This document shows, piece by piece, positions 16,576 to 23,984 of a stretch of DNA of 64,000 nt. The position numbers and the translations under genes were made by a program. Each line of letters opens with the position of its first letter. Positions within the stretch are counted from its first letter, which is position 1. This stretch comes from Pseudomonas sp. R76 (lineage in GTDB: Bacteria; Pseudomonadota; Gammaproteobacteria; Pseudomonadales; Pseudomonadaceae), in the NCBI RefSeq assembly GCF_009834565.1, contig NZ_CP019428.1, forward strand, positions 3,410,001 to 3,474,000, read 5' to 3'. The notes under the pieces were generated by a model that worked only from the letters and a program-made list of their open reading frames with translations, did not search any database and was not told the DNA's origin.

Positions 16576-17286
16576 CTACCAGGGAAGGCGTTCTCCGTTA
16601 TAAGCGAAGAAATTGCCACTGTCGGCAGGCTCTATTCGGTCGATCAGCGATAGTAATTCACAGGCGGCCACGTTTGCCGGCCTGGCGGCAGAGGCACTCC
16701 GAAAGGGTTGCGACAGTGCTGATACAACTGTACCCGGGTGAAGGCTCAGCAGTCGGCTCTGAGGTCGGGTTCTTGCCAGTTCGATGGCTGCCGTTTTGAT
16801 CAGCATGTTCAGTGCTGCCTTGGAGGCGCGATAGGCGTACCAGCCGCCCAAGCGGTTATCGCCGATGCTCCCCACCTTGGCAGAGAGCATCGCCATCGCG
16901 CCGCGAGGATCAAGCAAGGGCAGAAAGTGACGCAAAACCAGCGCAGGCCCGATTGTGTTGACTTGAAATACCGACTGCAACGCATCTGCATCAATCGCAG
17001 AGTAACTTTTTTCAGGCTTTATTTTGTCGCGATGGAGCAGGCCGGCGGCATGCAAGATCAACTGATACGGTGCTTCCTCCGTCAATTCGGCCGCTGCTCT
17101 GGCGATACTGTCGGCATTCTCCAGATCGAGGAATGGAACACTGTTGCGCCCCAACTCACGAACATGCGCGCACCGTGGATCCTGATTGAGCAACTCACAA
17201 AAAGCCGAGCCGAGCGCCCCACTGGCGCCTATTACGAGGGCACGATAGCCCTCACCGAGGGAATTCATCGTGAAGGGAGTGTTCAT
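16576..17286 (-). CDS. SDR family oxidoreductase of the light/photolyase-associated type
   Basis: ATG 17286 has AGGAG 8 bases upstream. The 236-residue protein carries the Rossmann motif VIGASGALGSA near residue 19, HAAG (like NNAG) near 79 and the active-site YRASK near 151. It is shorter than many SDRs and resembles the C-factor-like SDRs found beside photolyase, folE and DUF2256 genes in Pseudomonas. The gap to folE upstream is 36 bp, so they are co-transcribed. A pterin-reducing role would fit folE linkage, but this is inference. Confidence 0.85.
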   Translation of the reverse strand: MNTPFTMNSLGEGYRALVIGASGALGSAFCELLNQDPRCAHVRELGRNSVPFLDLENADSIARAAAELTEEAPYQLILHAAGLLHRDKIKPEKSYSAIDADALQSVFQVNTIGPALVLRHFLPLLDPRGAMAMLSAKVGSIGDNRLGGWYAYRASKAALNMLIKTAAIELARTRPQSRLLSLHPGTVVSALSQPFRSASAARPANVAACELLSLIDRIEPADSGNFFAYNGERLPW

Positions 17287-17322
17287 CCAGGCTCTCCTGC
17301 GGTCTGATGCGATTTTTTGGTG

Positions 17323-17883
17323 TTAACCCAGTCGGCCTATCAGTTGCAGGAACTCGTGACGTGTAGCAGAGGACTCGCGAAAGGCGCCAAGCATCACGGA
17401 TGAGGTCATCACCGAATTTTGTTTCTCCACACCCCGCATCATCATGCACATGTGCTTCGCCTCAATGACCACGGCCACGCCGGCGGCATCGGTGATGTGC
17501 TGAATGGCGTCGGCAATTTGTTTGGTAAGGTTTTCCTGGATCTGCAGGCGCCGGGCGAACATATCCACCACCCGGGCGACCTTCGACAGGCCCAGTACCC
17601 TTCCGGTGGGGATGTACGCTACATGCGCCTTGCCGATGAAGGGCAGCATGTGATGCTCACATAATGAATACAGCTCGATGTCTCGCACTATGACCATTTC
17701 ATCGTTTTGCGATTCGAACAATGCGCCATTGATCACTTCCTCCAGACTCATTGTGTAGCCATTGCACAGGTACTGCATCGCTTTTGCTGCGCGCTTGGGG
17801 GTATCCAGCAGTCCTTCACGCTCAGGGTTCTCGCCTACGCCGACGAGAATTTCACGGTAATGCTCGGCTAATGATGGGTTCAT
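17323..17883 (-). CDS. folE: GTP cyclohydrolase I (FolE type)
   Basis: The 186-residue product has the FolE core: [10 protein letters not shown] (zinc Cys and His), [34 protein letters not shown] and [15 protein letters not shown] (second zinc Cys). It converts GTP to dihydroneopterin triphosphate, first step toward folate and reduced pterins. GAGGAA sits just before ATG 17883. Linked to a LOV photoreceptor, an SDR and a DUF393 gene, it is likely an extra, inducible copy supplying pterin or folate under light stress, for example for photolyase antenna cofactors; a housekeeping copy would be expected elsewhere. Confidence 0.94.
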   Translation of the reverse strand: MNPSLAEHYREILVGVGENPEREGLLDTPKRAAKAMQYLCNGYTMSLEEVINGALFESQNDEMVIVRDIELYSLCEHHMLPFIGKAHVAYIPTGRVLGLSKVARVVDMFARRLQIQENLTKQIADAIQHITDAAGVAVVIEAKHMCMMMRGVEKQNSVMTSSVMLGAFRESSATRHEFLQLIGRLG

Positions 17884-17885
17884 CT

Positions 17886-17996
17886 TTATTCCTCGCAGCC
17901 TTGCTGCGCTTGATGTGTCGGCAATCCTTGGCAGTGGGAGAGTATCTGCTGCGCACGATCTGACGCAGATGACACAGGGTTCGCCAGATCAGCCAT
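17886..17996 (-). CDS. Possible 36-residue leader ORF before folE
   Basis: From ATG 17996 a frame of 36 codons ends 2 bases before folE, with its stop next to the folE ribosome site. The peptide ([19 protein letters not shown]...) matches nothing I recognise and has no clear ribosome site of its own. It may be a coupling peptide or simply the 41-bp-plus gap between the DUF393 gene and folE. Confidence 0.25.
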   Translation of the reverse strand: MADLANPVSSASDRAQQILSHCQGLPTHQAQQGCEE

Positions 17997-18037
17997 GACC
18001 CAGGCTCTTCGTCGGGGCCATGACAAGGCGAGGCTTT

Positions 18038-18502
18038 CTAGGGCTGCTTTTTTTTCAACGTGGGCTGCCCGTCTGATGCGGGTTTGGGCGCCGGCACCGC
18101 GCAACGGTTATCGACACAGCGACGGCCACTATCTGGGTGAGGTAACCACGCCAAATGGGGACGTAAGCGGCAGAAGAGGCGATAACCGAACTCAAACAAC
18201 GGGCGCAATGCACGCCACGTCAGTGGCGTTGCCCAGAAACCCAAACCGGCAGCTCGCCAGCTCCAAAGGGTGGCGTCCAGACCGGTTACCCAGCGTCCAT
18301 CAGCAAAACGGGCGTGCAGCGAGGACTGCATGTGCTCGAACGTGAACCCCAGTGCCTTGGCGTCGAATGCACCGCTGCTGATGTCCACAAACAGCAGTCG
18401 ATCCTTTACGGCATGGCCGCGCAGGAGCTTGATTTCGCGCGCACACAGAGGGCATTCACCGTCGAAATACAGGGTCAGCGGCCAATTCACTTTATTGTAC
18501 AT
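18038..18502 (-). CDS. DUF393 thiol-disulfide oxidoreductase-like protein (DCC family)
   Basis: The 154-residue protein starts near LYFDGECPLCAREIK; the DGxCPLC motif at residues about 14-20 defines the DCC/DUF393 family of thioredoxin-fold proteins. RALRPLFEFGYRLFCRLRP and a C-terminal Cys pair (RRCVDNRC) follow. Catalytic role is unproven. It is the first gene of the minus-strand set leading into folE, the SDR and the LOV gene. AAGAG lies about 8 bases before ATG 18502. Confidence 0.87.
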   Translation of the reverse strand: MYNKVNWPLTLYFDGECPLCAREIKLLRGHAVKDRLLFVDISSGAFDAKALGFTFEHMQSSLHARFADGRWVTGLDATLWSWRAAGLGFWATPLTWRALRPLFEFGYRLFCRLRPHLAWLPHPDSGRRCVDNRCAVPAPKPASDGQPTLKKKQP

Positions 18503-18514
18503 CGACCATGCTCT

Positions 18515-18531
18515 TGTATAAGTTTTTTACA
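18515..18531 (-). promoter_or_regulatory. TGTA-N9-TACA inverted repeat at the promoter of the light cluster
   Basis: TGTATAAGTTTTTTACA (plus strand) lies 13 bases before the DUF393 start. On the minus strand it reads TGTAAAAAACTTATACA and contains TATACA, a fair -10 box, so a regulator bound here would cover the promoter. MerR/LitR-type light regulators are candidates, but none is encoded in the window. Confidence 0.4.
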
Positions 18532-18694
18532 CGATATGCTGAAAGAACCAGACTGACAATGGGCACTATTTTTTTTGAAGTGCTACGGGCGGTCAGCCTG
18601 CTTTCGTGAACGGATCGCCTGTAGCTTGCGAGAACAGGTCCAGCGGTGCGATGCAGGTCATCGACATAACGTTGGTCAAATAATCAAGCAGAAA

Positions 18695-18731
18695 GGCCGC
18701 CCATGAGATCAGGGGCGGCCTTGTTTTTTTA
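18695..18731. terminator. Bidirectional terminator downstream of hiuH
   Basis: GGCCGCCC (18695-18702) and GGGCGGCC (18713-18720) form an 8-bp stem, with a T-rich run on the plus side and a weaker one on the minus side. Since hiuH reads leftward and stops at 18740, it probably ends that transcript. Confidence 0.75.
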
Positions 18732-18739
18732 GTCGACGC

Positions 18740-19150
18740 TCAATTCCCTCTGTAGGTAGAGAAACCGTAGGGGCTGAGCAGTAATGGGATGTGGTAGTGC
18801 GCAACGGCACCGTCTACCTCAAAAATGACGGGTACCTCTGGAAAGAAACTTGAGACGTTGTGCGCTTTGAACCACTCACCGGTTTTAAAGGTGACACGGT
18901 AGATGCCTTTCTCCAGGGCCTGGCCATCGGGGTACAGCCCGGGAATACGGCCTTGCTCGTTTGTCGCGGCGCTGTTGAGCATGTTCCAGTTCTTGCCGTC
19001 CTGTTTTTCCAGCGTGACATTGACGCCAGGGGAGGGCAGACCATCTTGTAAGTTGAGTACATGCACGCTGAGCGGGTTTCCTGCCGCTAACGCCAGTGAC
19101 GATACGACACTCAATACAAGGCCCGCGAAGAACGTTTTTAATCCAGTCAT
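18740..19150 (-). CDS. hiuH: 5-hydroxyisourate hydrolase (transthyretin-like), periplasmic
   Basis: ATG 19150 follows AAGGACA. The 136-residue product has a Sec signal peptide (LKTFFAGLVLSVVSSLALAAG, cleavage after ALA), then LSVHVLNLQDGLPSPGVNVTLE, the N-terminal HIUase motif with His, a central GIYRVTFKTGEWF and the C-terminal HYHIPLLLSPYGFSTYRGN. The last four residues are YRGN where HIUases usually end YRGS. The enzyme hydrolyses 5-hydroxyisourate, an intermediate of urate oxidation, here in the periplasm. In E. coli the same gene lies beside the HprRS (YedWV) genes, as it does here. It follows a GlcG-like gene after 10 bp. Confidence 0.92.
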   Translation of the reverse strand: MTGLKTFFAGLVLSVVSSLALAAGNPLSVHVLNLQDGLPSPGVNVTLEKQDGKNWNMLNSAATNEQGRIPGLYPDGQALEKGIYRVTFKTGEWFKAHNVSSFFPEVPVIFEVDGAVAHYHIPLLLSPYGFSTYRGN

Positions 19151-19160
19151 GATGATGTCC

Positions 19161-19664
19161 TTAGTTTTTGACAGTCGGTAAAATTTTGTTGATAGCGGCC
19201 AGTGCGCAACCTTCATCGTTTGCTGCACCGCCGGCACCGGCCACTCCGATCGCGCCAATGACTTGCCCTTCAAACAGCAACGGCACGCCGCCGCCCAGCA
19301 GTAACAGCTCATGCAGGGTGTTGAGGTTTTCCGCATCGGGTGTGCTGCGGGCACGCTCTGCCAATAGTCGTGTTGGCGTTTTGGTCGACAGGGCGGTATA
19401 GGCTTTGCGTTGGGCGGCTAATGTGTTGTGTGGCCCCACGTTATCGTCGCGCTGCAAGGCGACTAAATTGCCCCCACGGTCGACAATGGCAGCAACGCCT
19501 GTACGGCCATCGGCATGACAGGCTGTCAGCGCGGCATTCAGCAAATCGTTGGCCATTGCCAGTGACACGTCGTTGCGCTGCAGCACTTGATCCGGGGCTG
19601 CAACGGCGAGCGCTGAGTTCATTGCGAGTGACAGCAGCAATGAGGTCGATAGGCTTATACGCAT
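19161..19664 (-). CDS. Secreted heme-binding/GlcG-HbpS family protein
   Basis: ATG 19664 is preceded by AAAGGACA. The 167-residue product has a signal peptide (ISLSTSLLLSLAMNSALAVAA) then the GlcG/HbpS fold: DVSLAMANDLLNAALTACHADG, VAAIVDRGGNLVALQRDD, PGGxP-like LLLGGGVPLLFEGQVIGAIGVAGAGG and a final DEGCALAAI. HbpS binds heme and senses redox stress in Streptomyces; other members are of unknown function. It is first in a two-gene operon with hiuH and reads divergently from the two-component genes, across a regulator box. Confidence 0.87.
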   Translation of the reverse strand: MRISLSTSLLLSLAMNSALAVAAPDQVLQRNDVSLAMANDLLNAALTACHADGRTGVAAIVDRGGNLVALQRDDNVGPHNTLAAQRKAYTALSTKTPTRLLAERARSTPDAENLNTLHELLLLGGGVPLLFEGQVIGAIGVAGAGGAANDEGCALAAINKILPTVKN

Positions 19665-19742
19665 GCTTTGTCCTTTGTGTGGTCTGGCTGAGTCATAGCC
19701 AGGCATGATGCCCCGTGCACTCCGTCAGAATGATTGCCTGAT

Positions 19743-19760
19743 GATTACCAAGATGTAATG
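19743..19760. promoter_or_regulatory. HprR/CusR-like response-regulator box
   Basis: GATTACCAAGATGTAATG is an inverted repeat, ATTAC-N6-GTAAT, in the 146-bp gap between the glcG-hiuH operon and the response-regulator gene. From memory, the E. coli HprR box reads CATTACAAAATTGTAATG, with which this agrees at 14 of 18 positions. It could control both directions. Confidence 0.7.
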
Positions 19761-19810
19761 TGCCAAAACGCTCGGGCGCGCTAGCCTATGCTCCAGTTCC
19801 GGAGGAAAAG

Positions 19811-20482
19811 ATGCGTATCCTGGTCGTAGAAGATGAAGCGAAAACAGCGGATTACCTGCACAAAGCCCTGACTGAATCGGGCTACGTGGTGGAGGTCGCC
19901 CTGGATGGCCTGGAGGGCCAGTATCTGGCGCAGGAAAGCGAGTTCGACCTGATCATCCTGGACGTCATGCTGCCGGGCCTTGACGGCTGGCAATTGCTGC
20001 AGATTATCCGGCGCAAGTGGCAAACCCCGGTGCTTTTTCTTACCGCCAGAGACTCTGTGGAGGATCGGGTCAAAGGGCTCGAGTCAGGGGCCGACGATTA
20101 CCTGGTCAAACCCTTTTCCTATGCCGAGTTGTTGGCTCGCGTACGTACGCTGCTGCGCAGGGGCCCGCCCCGTGAGGTCGAGCAGTTTCTGGTTGCAGAC
20201 CTCAGCCTGGATCTGTTGCGACGCAAGGTCACGCGCCAGGGTGAACGCCTGACCCTGACCAACAAGGAGTTTGCCCTGTTGCACCTGCTGGTCAGCCGTG
20301 AAGGAGAGGTGCTATCGCGCTCGTTGATTGCTTCGCAGATCTGGCAGATGAACTTTGACAGTGATACCAATGTGGTCGACGTCGCCATCCGGCGACTGCG
20401 CGCCAAGGTTGACGATCCTTACCCGCTCAAGTTGATACAGACAGTGCGTGGCATCGGCTACATGCTTGAGGTGCAATCCTGA
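19811..20482 (+). CDS. OmpR-family response regulator, HprR/CusR-like
   Basis: GGAGG lies 6 bases before ATG 19811 (an in-frame ATG at 19760 would lie within the operator). The 223-residue protein has a receiver domain (acidic pair in VVEDEA, phospho-Asp51 in IILDVMLPG, Lys100 in LVKPF) and a winged-helix domain ending [30 protein letters not shown], as in heavy-metal/oxidant regulators CusR, CopR and HprR (YedW). Neighbouring hiuH on one side and a YedY-like molybdoenzyme on the other match the targets of E. coli HprR, favouring a hypochlorite/peroxide regulator over a copper one. The kinase gene follows at once. Confidence 0.9.
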   Translation: MRILVVEDEAKTADYLHKALTESGYVVEVALDGLEGQYLAQESEFDLIILDVMLPGLDGWQLLQIIRRKWQTPVLFLTARDSVEDRVKGLESGADDYLVKPFSYAELLARVRTLLRRGPPREVEQFLVADLSLDLLRRKVTRQGERLTLTNKEFALLHLLVSREGEVLSRSLIASQIWQMNFDSDTNVVDVAIRRLRAKVDDPYPLKLIQTVRGIGYMLEVQS

Positions 20483-20505
20483 AACTGTTTCCGCGCGCCC
20501 TGAGC

Positions 20506-21849
20506 TTGCGCCTGGCGGTCATGTTCGCGTTAGTCAGCGCGTTGCTGCTGGGCTCCATTGGTTTTTATCTTTATCAGTCGTTACAGCGAGAAATCGCGTG
20601 GCGCGATGACCAGGCCCTGCTCGGGCGCCTGGTGCGCATGCAGGCGTTGATCAACGACAGTGTCAGCGTCGAGCAACTCAGAAATCGGCCCAAGCTATAC
20701 GAAAATATGCTGGGTAATCGCGACAACCTGCTGTGGATTATCGATGACACCGGCCAGGTGCTGATCGAAATCAACCCCGTCAGTATGAGCTTGCCCACGT
20801 TACCGGCCGCAGCCCAGGCTCAGTTGGGTGATGGTGACACTTCGGTGTCGGTGCGGCTTGCCTGGCAGCATGTCATGCAGGGTGATCGCGGCTTGACCCT
20901 GATTGCTGGCAAGTTGTTGAGCGAGCGCGAGCAGATGCTGGGGGCCTACCGACTCAAGCTCTGGCTCGCGATGTCGGTCGGCGCGTTGCTGGCTTTTGTG
21001 CTCGGCGGGTGGGTCAGCCAGCGAGGCTTACGACCTGTGCGCCTGCTGGCGAAGCGTGCTGCCGCCATTGATGCACACCACCTGCATCTGCGGTTGGATG
21101 AGTTCAGCGAATTCAGTGAGCTGCAAGTGCTCAGCCAGGCGCTTAATCAAATGCTCGCACGCCTCGAAGAGGGCTTCGCCCAGCTCTCACGATTCTCAGA
21201 GGATCTCGCCCATGAGATGCGTACCCCGCTCACTAACCTGATGGGGCATACCCAACAATCGCTCAGGCATGGTCGTTCAATTGAGGACTACCAGAACCTG
21301 CTGGTTTCCAATCAGGAAGAATATGAGCGTCTGGCGCGAATGATCGACAGCATGCTGTTTCTCGCTCGTAACGAGCAGTCGCATGCATCGGTAAGTCTTG
21401 AGCTCATCAACCTGCACGATCTGGTCGAGCAACTGTGTGAGTATTTTGAAGGCGTGGCGCAAGAGCATGATGTCACGCTGATCAATCAGGCCCATGACCA
21501 CTTGCGTGCTGATCCGGCCTTGATCCGTCGAGCATTGGCTAACTTGCTGTCCAACGCGCTACGTTATGGCGCGACTGGTACCGCGGTGACTATTAGCAGT
21601 GTGGTATGGGAGGACAGGATCGAAGTCACAGTGCACAACCAAGGCCCGCCGATTTCAGCGCAACATCTACCTCGACTGTTTGAGCGCTTCTACCGGTGCG
21701 ACCCGTCACGCAACCAGCCGGACGACTCGGGTGGTTTGGGGTTAGCAATCGTCCGCTCAATCATGCAATTGCATGGCGGTCGGGTAACCGTTGAGAGCAC
21801 TGGAGCCGGTACGCGCTTTTGCTTGGTGTTTGTGCTGCAGAATGCTTGA
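20506..21849 (+). CDS. Sensor histidine kinase, HprS/CusS-like (heavy-metal sensor family)
   Basis: Two TM segments (about 6-24 and 145-165 from TTG 20506) bracket a periplasmic domain of about 120 residues (LGRLVRMQALINDS, LYENMLGNRDNLLW). Then come HAMP, the phospho-acceptor box SEDLAHEMRTPLTN, N box ALANLLSNALRYG and G box GGLGLAIVRSIM. It would phosphorylate the regulator encoded just before it. There is no ATG: TTG 20506 lies 23 bp past the regulator stop, but the same frame extends to CTG 20479, overlapping that stop and giving [15 protein letters not shown], which looks like a natural N-terminus. The true start may be this rare CTG. Confidence 0.9.
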   Translation: MRLAVMFALVSALLLGSIGFYLYQSLQREIAWRDDQALLGRLVRMQALINDSVSVEQLRNRPKLYENMLGNRDNLLWIIDDTGQVLIEINPVSMSLPTLPAAAQAQLGDGDTSVSVRLAWQHVMQGDRGLTLIAGKLLSEREQMLGAYRLKLWLAMSVGALLAFVLGGWVSQRGLRPVRLLAKRAAAIDAHHLHLRLDEFSEFSELQVLSQALNQMLARLEEGFAQLSRFSEDLAHEMRTPLTNLMGHTQQSLRHGRSIEDYQNLLVSNQEEYERLARMIDSMLFLARNEQSHASVSLELINLHDLVEQLCEYFEGVAQEHDVTLINQAHDHLRADPALIRRALANLLSNALRYGATGTAVTISSVVWEDRIEVTVHNQGPPISAQHLPRLFERFYRCDPSRNQPDDSGGLGLAIVRSIMQLHGGRVTVESTGAGTRFCLVFVLQNA

Positions 21850-21964
21850 GCGAATGCCATGGGGCTTATGTTTTGAGGTTTTTTCTTGGTTTGTTTCAAT
21901 GGTCTTCACCTCATTAAAACCTCAGGTTGCGTCTTGATGCCATCGCACCTGCGAGCGCTATCGA

Positions 21965-21988
21965 GAAAACCCGCCGAGGCGGGTTTTC
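21965..21988. terminator. Terminator hairpin between the convergent kinase and mrpX-type genes
   Basis: GAAAACCCGCC-GA-GGCGGGTTTTC, an 11-bp perfect stem with A and T runs inside the arms, so it can stop transcription from either side. Confidence 0.87.
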
Positions 21989-22022
21989 CAGACACAGCAC
22001 AATTTTGCTGTAATGCACCGCT

Positions 22023-22304
22023 TTACTGAGACATGTCATTCTTTTTCATGTCGTCTTTTTTCATGCCGTCATTGGACATGGAATCTTTCTTCATCGTGTC
22101 TTTGCCCATGGTGTCTTTTTTCATCGTGTCCTTACCCATGGTGTCTTTGTGCATTTCATCCTTTTTCATCGTGTCCTTTTTCATCGTATCGTGGGACATC
22201 GTGTCTTTCTTCATCGTGTCATTGCTCATCGTATCGTCGGCGTGTACAACCGCGACGCCCACTGCCAGGCACATACCTAGGATTGCAGTCGTTAACCTTT
22301 TCAT
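22023..22304 (-). CDS. mrpX: Methionine-rich pentapeptide MxKDx repeat protein, periplasmic (MrpX-like)
   Basis: The 93-residue product has a signal peptide (MKRLTTAILGMCLAVGVAVV, cleaved after HA), then about fourteen five-residue repeats of the type DTMKK/DTMSN/DTMGK, ending NDMSQ. Each repeat has one Met, so the mature 70-residue chain carries 14 regularly spaced methionines and no aromatic residues. In Azospira suillum a protein of this kind, MrpX, is a periplasmic hypochlorite scavenger whose oxidised methionines are reduced by YedY1; here a YedY-like enzyme and a cytochrome b lie just upstream on the same strand. The repeats are written in near-identical 15-base units, so length may vary between strains. 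Confidence 0.88.
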   Translation of the reverse strand: MKRLTTAILGMCLAVGVAVVHADDTMSNDTMKKDTMSHDTMKKDTMKKDEMHKDTMGKDTMKKDTMGKDTMKKDSMSNDGMKKDDMKKNDMSQ

Positions 22305-22374
22305 CGTGAAGCTCCTTGAGACTCAGGTTGCGAATAAGCGCAGCCCGGGCCGCGCAATGGGGTTGCCACGGGCG

Positions 22375-23160
22375 TCAGCTGCCACCGAACCAGTTGTAGC
22401 CCTGGTCTTCCCAGTAACCACCCGGGTAGGTATTAGTGACGAAAATCGCTTGAATGTGCTTTGGGTTCTTATAACCAAGCTTGGTGGGCATGCGCAGCTT
22501 CATTGGAAAGCCATATTCACGGGGCAGTACGGCACCGTCGTAGGTCAGCGTCAGTAGCGTTTGCGCATGCAGCGCCGTGGCCATGTCGATACTGGTGTAG
22601 TAATCGTCGGCACATTTGAAGCCGACGTACTTTGCGTCGGTATCTGCGCCAACGCGCTTGAGGAAATCACTGAAGCGGATGCCTCCCCATCGGCCAATGG
22701 CGCTCCAGCCCTCGAAACAGATGTGCCGGGTGATCTGATCGCTCTGTGCCATGGCACGCAGTTCCTCAAGCTTCCAGCTGCGCTTGTCGGCGACCATGCC
22801 GGTTACTTCCAATCGGTAGGTGTCCTCATCGACGGCAGGCGCTTCGTCGATGCCGTAGAAGGCATTGAAGGGGAATGGCCGCGTAATCATCGATTCTGCG
22901 TAGGTAGGGGCCATGGCGTTCGGGTTGAACAGCCAGCCCTGCACCCTGTCATTGAAGCGCGACATGGAGGACAGCGCCGTTTCAACGTGATCGTTATCGG
23001 TGATATTGCAGCCGGACAGCATGGCGACACCGCCCAGGGTCAGGCTACGCAGCAGGAAGGCGCGCCGTGAGCGATCTTCGACCTGGAGCGAAATAATTTT
23101 CCGTGCTTCCTTCAAAATGGACGACTCATCCAGCACTGGGCGTTGTTCACGCTTCCTCAT
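22375..23160 (-). CDS. Molybdopterin-dependent oxidoreductase, YedY1/MsrP-like (sulfite oxidase family)
   Basis: The 261-residue protein has an N-terminal SRRAFLLRSLTLGGVAMLSGC, a twin-arginine-like signal that ends in a lipobox (Cys51), so it may be a Tat-exported lipoprotein. The sulfite oxidase fold follows: RLEVTGMV, ITRHICFEGWSAIGRWGG with the molybdenum-ligand Cys148, and GFPMKLRMPTKLGYKNPKHI. The relatives YedY/MsrP reduce methionine sulfoxide in periplasmic proteins. It overlaps the cytochrome b gene by 4 bases, its likely electron source, and precedes the Met-rich repeat gene, its likely substrate. Confidence 0.9.
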   Translation of the reverse strand: MRKREQRPVLDESSILKEARKIISLQVEDRSRRAFLLRSLTLGGVAMLSGCNITDNDHVETALSSMSRFNDRVQGWLFNPNAMAPTYAESMITRPFPFNAFYGIDEAPAVDEDTYRLEVTGMVADKRSWKLEELRAMAQSDQITRHICFEGWSAIGRWGGIRFSDFLKRVGADTDAKYVGFKCADDYYTSIDMATALHAQTLLTLTYDGAVLPREYGFPMKLRMPTKLGYKNPKHIQAIFVTNTYPGGYWEDQGYNWFGGS

Positions 23161-23795
23161 ACGCGCTCCTTATGGCCGACAATCATGGCCAATAACGTCT
23201 TTGGAACCAGTGCGACCATCACCAAATGCACGGCGATAAAAGCCACCAACAGAGACATTGCAATGAAGTGCAGATGACGAGCGCTGTCGTAGCCGCCCAG
23301 CAGTTCACGTAGTAGCGGGAACTGGACTGATTTCCACAGAACCAACCCGGAAATCACTAGAGCAATAATGTCGAGCATCACAAACAGATACGCCACACGC
23401 TGCACGTGGTTGTAATGGCCAATATCGTCATGCCCCAATCGCCCATGGAGTGCAGACCACAGGTCATGAAAAAAGCCTTTGGGTGATACAGGAAAAAAAC
23501 GTCGCGACAGACGGCCGCTAAAAAGATTGAAAAGCAGGTAGAAAAGGCTGACGACGACCAACATCCACATTGCTGCGAAATGCCATTGCAACGCGCCCCC
23601 CAGCCAGCCCCCCAGGGTGATCGACGTGGGGAAATTAAAATCGTAAAGGGGAGAGGCGTTATAGATACGCCATCCGCTGGTGATCATTACCAGCACCGCT
23701 AAAGCGTTCAACCAATGGGTCAATCTCAACCAGGCGGGATGGCTGCTTTGTGGGTTCACAGAAGCAGCACGGGTTGTTTCAGGTGCGGCTTGCAT
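23157..23795 (-). CDS. Cytochrome b561-type membrane subunit (electron donor to the molybdoenzyme)
   Basis: ATG 23795 has GGAG 9 bases upstream; the frame begins at TTG 23810. The 212-residue protein has an N-terminal soluble stretch, then four membrane helices with paired histidines: LRLTHWLNALAVLVMITSGWRIY, WHFAAMWMLVVVSLFYLLF, YNHVQRVAYLFVMLDIIALVISG and RHLHFIAMSLLVAFIAVHLVMV. This is the di-heme cytochrome b/b6 type seen in hydrogenase and thiosulfate reductase complexes, and in the YedZ1 of MrpX systems. It would pass quinol electrons to the enzyme whose gene it overlaps. Confidence 0.9.
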   Translation of the reverse strand: MQAAPETTRAASVNPQSSHPAWLRLTHWLNALAVLVMITSGWRIYNASPLYDFNFPTSITLGGWLGGALQWHFAAMWMLVVVSLFYLLFNLFSGRLSRRFFPVSPKGFFHDLWSALHGRLGHDDIGHYNHVQRVAYLFVMLDIIALVISGLVLWKSVQFPLLRELLGGYDSARHLHFIAMSLLVAFIAVHLVMVALVPKTLLAMIVGHKERV

Positions 23796-23984
23796 TGGAG
23801 GAGACTCCAAACAGGAATAACGTCATAACCTTTTGATCGAGTGTAGACGCTCACTCAAAACACGATGCTCCTTTGAGGTGGGCGAAGCGTTCCGTACGTC
23901 CAATATGCCTATCAGGCAGATAGAAAGGCCTTCGGCCAGCTAGGCTTGTAACGTCAGGAGGGCGGTATCAGTGAGGGTACGTCT

